NCBI GenBank assembly: GCA_947627455.1
Contig: CANQWC010000008.1
Coordinates: 1 to 64,000 of the forward strand
Direction: 5' to 3'
Length of the DNA: 64,000 nt
Source: an uncultured Clostridia bacterium
Lineage (GTDB): Bacteria; Bacillota; Clostridia; Oscillospirales; Ruminococcaceae
Part shown: positions 16,878-28,900 of the stretch, piece by piece
How positions within the stretch are numbered: the first letter of the stretch is position 1
How the letters are laid out: each line of letters starts with the position of its first letter
The notes under the pieces: model-generated
Database searches by the model: none
What the model was told of the DNA's origin: nothing
What the model saw: only the letters and a program-made list of their open reading frames with translations
Translations under genes and position numbers: made by a program

Positions 16878-18014
16878 TCACCAACCCATGACCTCTTTAA
16901 GCTTTTCGGCGAGTTTTTGCGATGCCTTTGTATGAGTCGCCTCGGTCGGGTGCCAATCGGCCGCGATGCCGTCGGCCTCAGACTGGTTGTCAAACTGCAT
17001 GGTATAGATGTTTTCATCGCCCGTTTCGGCCTTGAAATCGGCCACCGCCGCCTCGATGTATGGGTAGAGGTTCGCGCCCATGATTCCGAGCGTGCAGACT
17101 ATCGTCGAGTCGGGGTTGTCCTTTCTGACGGTCTTGAGGAAGGCGGTGTATTCGGTCTGAAATTCGGCGCAGCGCTCAGCCATATTCTTGCAGTAGCTGT
17201 CGTCGTTGGTGCCGAGGTTGATGACCACCGCGTCGGGCTTGCGCTTGAATTTCCAGTCGATTTCGGAGGGCATAAAGCTGCCGTTGGCGCTCCAGCAATA
17301 GCCGAGTTTTTCATAGAATTGCGGCAGCGCCTGCTCTGAGACCTTGCGGGTGCCGTCGCTGTAGCCTGAGATGATGCCGTAGCCGCTGAACGAAACCATC
17401 GACCAATCGGCGTCAAGGGCCTCGGCGGTTTTAAAGGCATATGCCTTTGTGACGTCTTCGGTGGAGGTTACGAAGTGGTGATTTCGGTCCTCGTCGTCGA
17501 CGCCGTAGCCGCAGGTGATGGAATCGCCGATAAATTCAATGAAGCGCTCCTTGTCCTCGGCGGGCTTGATGTCGTGCCCGTTGACGGTTATGTCCGAGAT
17601 CGCGAAGGTAGACATCGGCGACTCGGAGAGCTTGATTATTCTGACGTCGGTTTCCTGCTCGGTGTCGCTTTTGAAGACCTCATAGGTCTCCTCGGCGTTG
17701 TCGATCATGTCGTCGACGACACGCTCGCCGTTGACATAAACCGCGATCCTTGCGCGGTCGTTGACACGGCTTGAATCGGTCGCCGTGACGTCGCCCTTGA
17801 CCGTCACCGAGCACTCGGTGCCGACAAATGTGAACTCAACGCCGCTGCCCGAAAGCGCGCAGTAGATGAGATCATCGTCGTAATACGTCCTGCCGAGCTC
17901 TTTGAAATTCTTTTCTTTAAGGTCGATGCTTTTCACTCCCATACCTCCGTTGTCGGCGGCGCAGGCGGTCAGAACAAGTGCCGCAAGAAGCGCCGCAGCC
18001 TTTTTTATTATCAT
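16878..18014 (-). CDS. SGNH/GDSL esterase lipoprotein, CE2-like acetylesterase
   Basis: Lipobox LVLTACA; FIGDSITCGYGVDDED and DWHPTEATH motifs; start set to MIIKKAAALL with GAAAGGAGTC RBS. Confidence 0.8.
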   Translation of the reverse strand: MIIKKAAALLAALVLTACAADNGGMGVKSIDLKEKNFKELGRTYYDDDLIYCALSGSGVEFTFVGTECSVTVKGDVTATDSSRVNDRARIAVYVNGERVVDDMIDNAEETYEVFKSDTEQETDVRIIKLSESPMSTFAISDITVNGHDIKPAEDKERFIEFIGDSITCGYGVDDEDRNHHFVTSTEDVTKAYAFKTAEALDADWSMVSFSGYGIISGYSDGTRKVSEQALPQFYEKLGYCWSANGSFMPSEIDWKFKRKPDAVVINLGTNDDSYCKNMAERCAEFQTEYTAFLKTVRKDNPDSTIVCTLGIMGANLYPYIEAAVADFKAETGDENIYTMQFDNQSEADGIAADWHPTEATHTKASQKLAEKLKEVMGW

Positions 18015-18060
18015 TTTAAAGACTCCTTTCTGTTCTATTCTGATATTATCACCATGAGGC

Positions 18061-18528
18061 TCAATTGTCAATATGTTTTAATAGTTTTTGCAGAAGCCCC
18101 TCGCAGCCCTCGAGAATATCATCGTAGGTTTTATCAAAATCGCCCGTATACCAAGGGTCGGCGATGTTCTTGTTTGCGCGGTCGGTAAAATCAAGAAGCA
18201 GGTGAATTTTTCCGTCGGGGTCGCCGCCTGTTATCCGAAGAATATCCCTGATGTTTGAACTCTCCATGCCGATGATGTAGTCATAGCGCGAATAGTCGCC
18301 TTTTGTCATCTGTCGGGCCGCTCTCCTCGAAAAAGGAATACCGAGGCTTTTGAGTTTTTCTCTTGTGCCGCGATGAATGTCGTTGCCGATCTCCTCGGGG
18401 CTTGTCGCTGCTGAGGAAACATCAATAAAACCGCTGAGACCGCGTTTATTGATGATATTTCTGAAAACAAATTCCGCCATCGGCGAGCGGCAGATATTGC
18501 CGAGGCATACAAAAAGAATCTTTGTCAT
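18061..18528 (-). CDS. Low-molecular-weight protein tyrosine phosphatase
   Basis: VCLGNICRSPMAEFVF (CX5R) and DPWYTGDFDKTYDDI. Confidence 0.92.
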   Translation of the reverse strand: MTKILFVCLGNICRSPMAEFVFRNIINKRGLSGFIDVSSAATSPEEIGNDIHRGTREKLKSLGIPFSRRAARQMTKGDYSRYDYIIGMESSNIRDILRITGGDPDGKIHLLLDFTDRANKNIADPWYTGDFDKTYDDILEGCEGLLQKLLKHIDN

Positions 18529-18604
18529 AACAGTCTCCGTTCTGCGCCTGTCACCCACATCGCCATCGGAAAATATAATGGATATAGGAGGTGCGAAAGC
18601 GCAA

Positions 18605-19408
18605 ATGAATAATTTTGTGATACCTGCGCTGATTGCCACACTGGGCACTTGGCTTATAACTGCCCTTGGCGCGGCGACGGTAATCTTTTTTAAATCCCCG
18701 AATCAGACGCTCATGAACCTGATGCTCGGGTTTGCGTCGGGCGTGATGATAGCGGCAAGCTTCTGGTCTCTGCTTCAGCCCGCTATCGAACGCGCCGAGG
18801 AGGCGGGCGGGCTTCCCGCATACTTTGTCGCGACTGCGGGCTTTCTCTTCGGGGCGCTGTTTATGTGGGCGTCGGACAAATGTGTAAGCTTCGCGAGAAA
18901 GCGGGCGGGCAACACGCGCGGCATGCCGAACGAGCGGCTCAACCGAATAGTGATGCTTGTGCTGTCGGTGACTCTTCACAACATTCCCGAGGGGCTTGCC
19001 GTCGGCGTGGCTTTCGGGGCGCTCAACGGCGGAGATTATACATTGGAGGGGCTCGCGGGGGCGGTGACCATCGCGGTCGGAATCGGGCTCCAGAATTTTC
19101 CCGAGGGCGCGGCGGTGTCGGTGCCTCTTCGCCGAGAGGGCTACTCGCGAAGAAAAAGTTTTTTCATCGGGCAGGCTTCGGGAATGGTCGAGCCTGTCGC
19201 GGGTGTGATCGGGGCGCTGCTTGTGGTTTATGTCGAGGCGATACTGCCTTATGCGCTGTCGTTTGCGGCGGGCGCGATGATTCTTGTCGCGGTGCACGAG
19301 CTTATCCCCGAGTGTCAGAGCAATCAGAAGGCGCGGCCATATTTCGCGACGATGGGCATTGTCTCGGGCTTCGCGGTGATGATGCTGCTCGACGTGATGC
19401 TCGGATAA
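18605..19408 (+). CDS. ZIP-family metal transporter
   Basis: HNIPEGLAVGVAFG and NFPEGAAVSVPL motifs; start ATG 18605 after GGAGGTG RBS (ORF track start 18377 is too far upstream). Confidence 0.88.
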   Translation: MNNFVIPALIATLGTWLITALGAATVIFFKSPNQTLMNLMLGFASGVMIAASFWSLLQPAIERAEEAGGLPAYFVATAGFLFGALFMWASDKCVSFARKRAGNTRGMPNERLNRIVMLVLSVTLHNIPEGLAVGVAFGALNGGDYTLEGLAGAVTIAVGIGLQNFPEGAAVSVPLRREGYSRRKSFFIGQASGMVEPVAGVIGALLVVYVEAILPYALSFAAGAMILVAVHELIPECQSNQKARPYFATMGIVSGFAVMMLLDVMLG

Positions 19409-19450
19409 TTATATCATAAAGCGGCGGGAGATGCAAGGGTTCAGCCATCA

Positions 19451-19562
19451 CAAGGAATTCGCTTCGCTCATGCTATCTTTAATCACCCCACCCCCTCCCG
19501 AATTCCCTAAAAACTTTAACATTTCATCAGCCCCCTCCCCTCAAAAAGGGGAGGGGGCCCGC
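19451..19562 (+). repeat. Dispersed intergenic repeat, copy 1
   Basis: ATTCGCTTCGCTCATGCTAT...CACCCC...CCCCCTCCCCTCAAAAAGGGGAGGGGG; inverted copy at 52521-52640. Confidence 0.8.
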
Positions 19563-19628
19563 TGTCCTTTTCCTGCTGAGTTTCACACACTTTTCACTTT
19601 TCCTGAGCTTGTTTTTGAGCCAAAAGTA

Positions 19629-19657
19629 TTGACTTTTCAGGCACGATAATGTATAAT
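19629..19657 (+). promoter_or_regulatory. Sigma-A-type promoter of the giant surface protein gene
   Basis: TTGACT - 17 nt - TATAAT. Confidence 0.8.
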
Positions 19658-19662
19658 GTTAG

Positions 19663-19908
19663 CGCGTGTTGATTTAACACGCAAAAGCACAGGAAAAAAT
19701 TAGGAAAGTTATCCTTTCCCGTAGATTTTCAACAGTTGAAATTCGACGGGGGGGGGGGTAAATTTTTTGTTAAAAAATAATATTTTAATTATTACCCTTT
19801 TAAAATTTCTTTTATAAGCTCGGGAAAGGAGAATAGGCGAAAATACGGGTATTTTTATCAACTTTAGACAATTTTATTATATAATTTTATCCGAAGGAGA
19901 GATTTTAA
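19663..19908 (+). promoter_or_regulatory. Long structured 5' leader containing an 11-G tract (19748-19758)
   Basis: GCGTGTTgatttAACACGC hairpin near predicted TSS; 10-bp complement TCCTTTCCCG (19712-19721)/CGGGAAAGGA (19821-19830). Confidence 0.6.
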
Positions 19909-22900
19909 GTGAGAAAAGTTTTTGATAAATTATCATCTAACAGATACATAACTAAATTAGCGAGTGCTGCCACGGCGGTGCGCTTTGCGCGTGCTGCCCT
20001 GACGGCGCTTCTTGCTGTCGGAATAACCCTTGGCGCGACCGTCGCCGTCAGCGCCGAGGGAACGAGGGACCTTTATGAAACGGCAAAAGTAAACTATGAG
20101 GAGGTCAACGCTACCACCAATAACTGGGAGAAGAACAGTTCCCGAATAGTTTTCCGCTTGGAAAAAACCGAGAGCGGCGGCGTTATGGGCCCGCAGAAAT
20201 TTAAATTTTATGCTTATGAAGGCGAAGTCGTCTTCCTCGGTTCAAGCGCAATACCGTCAAGCGGTGCATTAGCTGTAACAATAATTGACCCCAATGAGCA
20301 GAAGACTGAATTTAAATTTGATACTGGGGCAAACGATACTAACATAGGTCAAAATTCAACTTTGACAGGCTTCATTCCCACTCATGATAAAGAAGCCGCA
20401 GGACCGAACGGCGTGTATCTTCCTAAGATGGACTATGCCACGGGTAAGCCTGTCACTACTAAGAGTGCAGGTGATATTGAATACAACGGGCTTATATATC
20501 CGAGCAAGCCTGTCGGCGATGACGGTTATAACCCATGGGAATACCATGTGCAGACAAGCGGTCAGTATACTGTTATTTTCAATGCTCCTCATGCCAATAT
20601 ATCGACAGCAAGTAATCCACATCAGTTGCCGCTTAGTATAACGGATTTTTCTTGGGACAATACAACCAAAGCCAATGGTAAGAACTATATCGATGCATGG
20701 GATATTACTGTCGCAAAAGTGGACGGCGTGGGCGATGATGCAAAATATTATGCTCAGTCAGGCCGTGTCTGGGCGACCGCATTTACGCTGCAGACGCAAA
20801 ACAATGTATATGGTTATTTGTACAACGTCACCCGCGATGGCTATATCTGGCGCCTCGGGCTCAACGGTATTGTCCCTTGGACCACTTCGCTTTATGCCAA
20901 TGCGAGGGGAATGATCGGAACGACCACAAACGCCTCGCTTTATCATTCCATTCACGAGCCGATGTCGAATAAAACGGACACTACAACCTATAAATCTCTT
21001 CGGGATAAAAACGCAAACCCCGACGGAATAAATATTTTGGGTCCTGATAACTACACAACCGCACTTGACAGCCCATACCCGATGTTCTTCAATTATCCCG
21101 ACTCGAATATCCCTGAAAGCACCGTAAAAACTAAGGCCGACCCGCAGGGCACAGCCACCGATATACGTTTTGACGGCCGTGCTGACGGCAGTGATGATAC
21201 AGACGTTGGGGACGCAACAAAGGATAACCACGAAGGCTCAGTTGGTGCAGGCGGATATTTCCAGGTTAAGACCGAGGGCGCAACGTCATATCGTGTTATC
21301 ATCGACATGACCAATATGTTTGCCAAAAACTACCATGTAGCAGGTACACATGGTGGAAACGAAAATGTTCACGATGAGGAAATATGCCTGAGTTCGCCTG
21401 AAAAATGCGGCGCTGATGATAAAGATATAAACTTTGTTGCATATGTAAAAGATTCTGATTTTATTGTAGGTAAGGAAAAGCCTGAATGGTTTAAGGACGC
21501 TGGTTGGTACGGTATTTTTGCTGTCAAAAAAGTGCAAGATAGTGTTAAGTACGAAGATTTATATTACGACAGACACCCGAAAACTGATTCCACAATGAAG
21601 AAAGACGGCAAGTGGGACTTCAGCAGCATTATTGAGATAAAGAAGCTGGAGGGCGATGATCTTCCTGACGAGCTTAATGGTAAAGTCCCCAACGGTGAAG
21701 GCAACGATATCGGCGAATATAAATGCCTCGGCAAAATAATGCTCGGCAACGCCGTTGACAACGAAGACCCCGATGACGACCGAATCTATTGGAACGGCCG
21801 CGACCAGTACGGGCGAATTCTGCCTGTCGGTCAATATTTCGGCAACACGGGTCTCGGCAAGGTTTATGCCGAAGCTAAGAACGGCGAAATCCACTTCCCG
21901 ATCTCTGACGCCGAACAGATTCCCAACGGCCTTTCGATCTGGCTCGAAAACCCGCCTGAAACGGTCACAACTGTTGAAGCGCGTTCAAGCCTTTATTATA
22001 ATAATGTTGATAAAAGCATACTCCGTGACTATACGGTAAATGATATGTCGGGTATTGCCACTATCGGTAAAAATGAAAAGGGCGAAAAGACATTTCCAAC
22101 AACTAAAATGAAGGGAAATAATGCATGGTATTGGAACTTGCCAAGTAACCTGACATGTAACACAGGTGTAAGTGACGTCAAAGATTATGTAAACACATCA
22201 GGGAACCCGGCATTTGATAATAATACCAGTGGACAAATAAGCTACAGCGGACAGGTTACGAAAAATGCTGACAAACGTAATTGGGAATGGAATGTAAAGT
22301 CAGATGGAACAACAAAATATACCGTGTATTCTTCATGGTCTGAGGTGCCTGCTGACAAAAATAAAGAAAAAAATGATGGCACCGGTGATTTTGTAGTATA
22401 CGAAAACCACAGTATTGACGGTGTTGCGAGCTATAGCGGTAGTGAGAGCAGCAAAACGCTGACAAAAATAGCAGGTAAATTCAATCTCAACTGCGGCTCG
22501 GACCACGGCGTTGTTGACTTCTGGACCAACGTTTTAAGTTCAGGCGCAGTAGTCCTTGATGAACCTGTTGTGCTCACCCACGTTGCCGATCAGGTAATCG
22601 TCAGCGGATTTGTATTCCTTGACGAGGAAGTATCATTTAACACGACAGATGAAAAATACGACACTCAAACCAACGACCGCGCTATCGCAAACGCAAAGGT
22701 TCATGCTGAGTATTATTCAGATAACAATAAGGGAGGAACGAAGACCGAATACGATACCCACACCAACACCGACGGTATTTACTCAATTCCTGTTGATGAG
22801 GCTAAATTGGGTCCTGATAAATTGGTTTACATAACCGTTACCTACAATGACCCCGAGGTTTCTGCCAACGTCATAACTCACCGCGTTACAACCGTAGATA

Positions 22901-25900
22901 AATCAAAAAACGATGCAAAGCTTAATCCTACATTAACGGGCGGCGTGGACGGCCATCGCTCAAAGCAGGAGCATGGTTCCGCTATAAACGAGTGCAAGAT
23001 AACCATATCACTCAAACCGATTGGGCAGGACGCTAACGGTAAAGATATAACACAAAAGGTTTTCTATGCCACAAACGTTGGCTATTTTGCCACGCCCTAC
23101 AGCGGCGTTCAGACATCTGATGAAAACGACCCGCTGATGATTCAGAAGAGCTGGGACCCTGCCGATAAAAAGACTTCAAGCCTTAACGCTACCTTTACGA
23201 TTTTAGGCTTTACGACTGACAATCACTTAGATGCTGAAAGCACAACAACAGCTGGCCCAGGTCCTACCGAGACGCAGCCACCTAAATATACTGTCGATGC
23301 AAACGGAAATGTCAAAAATGGCGAAACGGTAGTATCTGCGTATAGCAGTAGTAACCAAACCGGCTATATATTCAAAAGGCAGCATGTTTCTGTAAACGAG
23401 GCAGAAGCGGGCGTCACCAAAATCACCGACCTGCCGATGTACTATTATCCGAATGGAACAACAGATGAAAATCGCAATACAGCAAAGCAGCGAATTTACT
23501 ATATCGTTATTGAAGAGCCCATCGGAGGAAAGGCCGCACAACCGACGGTTAAATATGAGGCCGATTATCATGACGGCACTCAGACAGCACCGTTGTATTA
23601 TTACTGGCATTTCACCAACAAAATTGAAGTTACGTCCTTTAAAGAAACCGTATTCCTTGACAAAGATAATGATGGTGTGTTTGATAAAGGGCTAAACGAT
23701 GATAAAAAAGAGGAGCTTTCAACGGCGTCTCTCAGCATTGCTTTGTCTAACGCTGGCGAGAAGCAGAACATTACCTATACGCCCAGTGATGATGAAGTAA
23801 AGTGGCTAAATGAACATCCTGATAATATGTTTGCTGACAGGTGCAAGGTTAGTGAAGGTTATGATTATGATTATACAACCTTTACCATAACGACTGATGA
23901 TGAGTTTAAACTCGATTTTGATAATCCCAATAACCCATTTGTTGAGGGCGACGGCGTCATTCAGTTTGATGGCCTCCCGCAGGGAACATATATTATAACC
24001 ATAGAATACCCGACCAACGAGGCATATAACAATGCGTTCATTCTCGGCGACGAGAAAGAATATGGCGGCGAAATTAAAAATGTTTATGAAAACATAGAAG
24101 ATGTTGACATTTCTGCCAAGCGCGATGGCAATACCGTTGTGCAAACCGTTAATTTGAAGCCTCTTGAAACAGGCAAGGTCGCCTCGACTATGGTCGGTGT
24201 CGGCAGCTTTAACGAAACAAAAGCCATAGCCGATATTCTCAACGCCCAGGGCATATCAATTCAAAAAACCGTCACCGGCGGCTCGGGCGCCATTCCCTTT
24301 ACCGATGATTTTGAATTCACTCTTGAGTTTAAAGCCGAAGACCCCAAGGTAGAAACAACCGGCTCTGGATCCTTAACAACCCCCTATCGAGCGACTTTTG
24401 AAAACTATCATTATTCAACGGTTAATAGTTCCCCCAAGGCCGATGTTAAAAACTTTGGAGAAGCCGTCGATATTACCGGCTTTGAAACTATCAGTTTCCA
24501 TGCCGCCGGTAAGTTCACCTATACTTTAAGTGAGAATATCCCCACAGACGATCCAATCCCCGGCGTTACATATGATAAGTCCGAGTATGAAATAGTATTC
24601 AAGGCGGTAAATGACACTACCAAGAATACTGCTGAGATTACAGTCGAGGTCAAACAAACCAAGGATAAGGGCGGAACTGTACTTAGCGCATCTGAAACTG
24701 TTGACCCCAAAAATATCACCTTTACCAACGACTATCCCACGGGAAGCGTCAAGGTCACGAACACTATCGAAGGCACGAGTGTGCCCGAAAACAAGGAATT
24801 TGAGTATACCGTCAGTATTCAATATGATGATGGCAGCGGCCTTAAAAATCTTGATGGCACCTTTGCGTTGGTATCTGGCTCTACGAATACTACAATCTCC
24901 AATGGCGGTACGTTTTCGCTGAAAAATGGCGAGAGCTTCACAATCTCAAATCTTCCTGATGGCGCCAAAGTAACCGTCACCCAAACGCCCGATACGATGT
25001 ATGATACCTCCATCACAGTCAATAAAATCGACGCCAGTGACAGCTCTGTTACCATTGGAAATACTGAGCAAGAAATAGGTTTCACAAACAAACACCACGA
25101 GGGCAGCCTCTCAATCAAAAAGGAAGTCAAAGACGACAATTCCAGCAATGATTTTGGGTTCGATTTTACCGTGACGGTTAATGGCATAACTGAGAGCAAA
25201 ACGAATAGAATCGAGTCTGCTAAGCCATACAGTGGCGAGGCCACGTTGAAGATTGATGGGACTTCTAAGCCGAATTTGGAATTTAAAGATGGAATAGCTT
25301 CATTTACAATCAAAAAGAATCAGACCGCGTTAATCAGCGGCCTGCCCGATGGCGCGTCATTCACTGTTACGGAGACTGAAAACAGCTTTTACACACCTGA
25401 TGAAAGAGTATTAAATGGCACTATCGACAAGGGTAACCCCGCCGCGCTCACCGTCACCAACACTTACAAAACTAACAGCATCAAGGTCATCAAGGAAGTC
25501 GAGGGCGCTGACGGCATTACGCTTCCTGATGGTGTGATGAATAAAGAGTTCACGTTTACTCTCACCGTCACCCCGCAGCCTGGCAACAATTGGAATCCAA
25601 AAACACTTGAAACGGTGCCAAATAGTATTAACCTTACAAAAGTTGATACTGCCGATAAGCCAACATGGACTTTTAAGCTCAGTGATAGTAAATCCGTTGA
25701 GATTAAGGGTCTTCCCGTCGGCGCGACCTATACTGTCAAAGAATCTCCCGACGCATACTACAATACGGCGTATTCAATAGAAAATGTTGATACGACGTCG
25801 CAGAAAATTACCGATGATCCTATTGAGCTCACCGTCACCAACACCTATAAAACAGGCAGCCTGATCGTCGGCAAAAAAGTTTCTCATGCACAAGGCGTTA

Positions 25901-28900
25901 CGCTCACTGATTACGCGACAAATCAGGAGTTTGATTTCACGCTTAAATTAACTAATGTCGATCCAGACTGGGATCCTGAAGAACTTACAACAGGCGATAT
26001 CACCGTTACAAAAGATACAAAAAATAACGCATGGAACTTCAGCCTCTCGCATGGTCAATCCGTTGAGATTAAGGGGCTGCCCGCTGGCGCGACCTATACG
26101 ATAGCCGAAAAGGACATTACGGGTGATGCTTTCATTCCCGCGGCGGGCAATCCAACCGGCGGAACAATCGCCGAAAATGAAACCTCTACGGCGACTGGTG
26201 CGATAGCTGCGTTTACCAACACTTACAAACCCGAAGGCAAGTTGGCTCTTCAAGTGAAAAAGACGATTGTCGGCGATGTGTTGCCTGATAGTTACAGCGG
26301 TTATTCGTTTGAGTTTACTCTTGACAATGCCGCAGGCAAAGATAATGAAGGCGCAACGCTCCCGACGCAGACAACTTTGACGATGGACAAGAGCGAATTT
26401 GTTGGTGGCTATACTCAAGCGAAAAGCTTCGGCGACATAACCTTTAACCGCCCGGGCACATATAAATTCACCGTTAAAGAGACTGAGGGTACATACAACT
26501 TTGATTACGACGAAAGCGAGTATACCGTTACAGTAGAGGTCAAGGACAACAACGGCACATTAGAGCCGACTGTCACATATGAAAAAGATGGCGACACGTC
26601 TCCTACCGAAATCGTGTTCACAAACACCTATACGCCGACGCCTGCTACGCTTGCGCTTGATGTCACCAAGAATATTTTCGGCGATGTGAAGCCTGATAAT
26701 TACAGCGGCTATTCGTTTGGGTTTACTCTTGCCAATGCCGCAGATCATGATAATATCGGCGCAGCGCTCCCGTCAACGACAACTTTGACGATGGACAAGG
26801 GCGATTTTGATAGCGGCTATACTCAAACGAAAAGCTTCGACGCAATAACCTTTGACCGTCCTGACACATATGTATTCACCGTTAAAGAGAATAAGGGCGC
26901 ATACAAATTTGATTACGACGAAAGCGAGTATACCGTTACAGTAAAGGTTGTGGACAACAACGGCACGTTAGCAGTGACGAGCACCACATATGAAAAAGAC
27001 GGTGTTCCGACTACCGATGGAATCAAGTTCACAAACACCTATACGCCTACTCCTGCTGAACTCACCATTACGGTCAACAAGACAATTGCGGGCGAAAACG
27101 TTCTGCCAAATTCTTACAACTTCGATTTTGTGCTTAAGAGCACGGATTCTTCCGCAACAACGAGCGAAACCCAAACAATCACTATCAATGAGGACAACAG
27201 GAACGCTAAACATACTGTTGATTTTACAACGCTCACATTCCCTGAAATCGGCAAATATTCCTACACCGTTTCTGAGACTTCCGAATACACAGGCTTCACG
27301 GCTGACCGAAGTATTCAGACTGTTTCGTTTGATGTTAATGAAGACGCCGATGGCAATCTGATAATCGAAAATTGCTCAGTTGCAGGCACGTCGGTTGAGC
27401 CCGTTGGCGGCAAGGTCGCTGTCAATATTACGAACACTTATGACCCTGAAGACGCCAAGTTCACGCTCAACATCAATAAGACGATTATTCAAGAGACCAA
27501 GCTTGACCATGATCACGAGTATAAATTTGAATTTACTCTTGAACCAAAGGGCAATACGCCAACCGCCCCGAAGCCTGAGCCGCTTACGCTTACGTCAACT
27601 AATGGTAACATTGTGCTTGATGGCGCTTTCGATGTGATAACCTATGACAAGGCGGGCACTTATGAGTACACCCTGACCGAGAAAGAGCTTGAGGGCTTTA
27701 CCGCCGATCATAAGGCCTATGATGTTAAGGTTGATGTTGTTGACAACAGCGGAAAGCTTGAAATATCAAGTTATACTATCGTCTCGGCCGACGAGGATGC
27801 TGTTAACACCAGTGGCAGTAGTGCTTCGGGCGAGATAACCTCTGCAGAGGTGACATTTGAGAACACCTACAAGGAAACCCCTGCAGCAATAACCATATCG
27901 GTTGAAAAGAAGTTTGAGGGCCATGTTCTTCCTGAGGAGCCGTTCACCTTTACGTTTAATCTTAAACAGACAGGCGCTCCCGAGGACTTTGAGGGAGATA
28001 CAAGTAAGACAGCCACATTTAAGAGCGACGAAATAGAAAAGGTTAATTCCAAAACTGTAAAATTCCCGCAGATAATCTATGACACTGCGGGTGAGTATAG
28101 GTATACTCTCACCGAGCAGGTCAACTACAAAGACCCGAGCAGCTTAGGCTTTACCCCGAGTGCGACAGAGCATGAGATAATCATTACTGTAAAAGACCAC
28201 GACGACGGCCATCTGTATATTGAGAGCTACGAAGATGTTGTAAACGGAAAACAGGTAGTTTATGACAAGAGCAGTCTAACATCTAAGAAAGAGACTGTAA
28301 AAATCACCAACACCTATGCTCCGACGCCGACGAGTTACACTCTCGGGGTTGCAAAAACCGTCGCAGGCAACGAGCTTCCGCTCAATGCTCTTGGCGAGCC
28401 TTATAAATACAACTTCAAATTCACCCTCTCAAAAGACGGAGTTACGGTTGGTGAGAAAACCGTCACCGCAAGCAGGGGAAATACCGCAATTGACCCGTTT
28501 GACTTTGACGAGTTTGAATTCGAGTCTGTCGGCAGATACACCTATACCCTGACCGAGGAAATCACCTGCGACGGCATAACCGCGGCTAACTGCGGCTTTG
28601 TGGCGCCGGCTGAATATGAGGTTGTCATCGATGTCGTCGACAAAGGCGGATTCCTCGAGATAGAAAGCTGCACCGTCAACGGCACAAACGTCGACAAGGC
28701 AAAGTATCAGATCCCGATAGTGAATACCTATTCGCCGACCGAGATTTCTGTCGATGACGCCAAAGACCCGCACATCGTAACGGTTAAAAAGACCCTCGCG
28801 ACCGAAAAGGGCACGTCTGTCAAATTCCCGCAGCAGTTTGAGTTTGAGGCGACCGTCGAGAGAAACGGCGCGGCCTCGACCGATTCGGGCTGGGCGGGTT

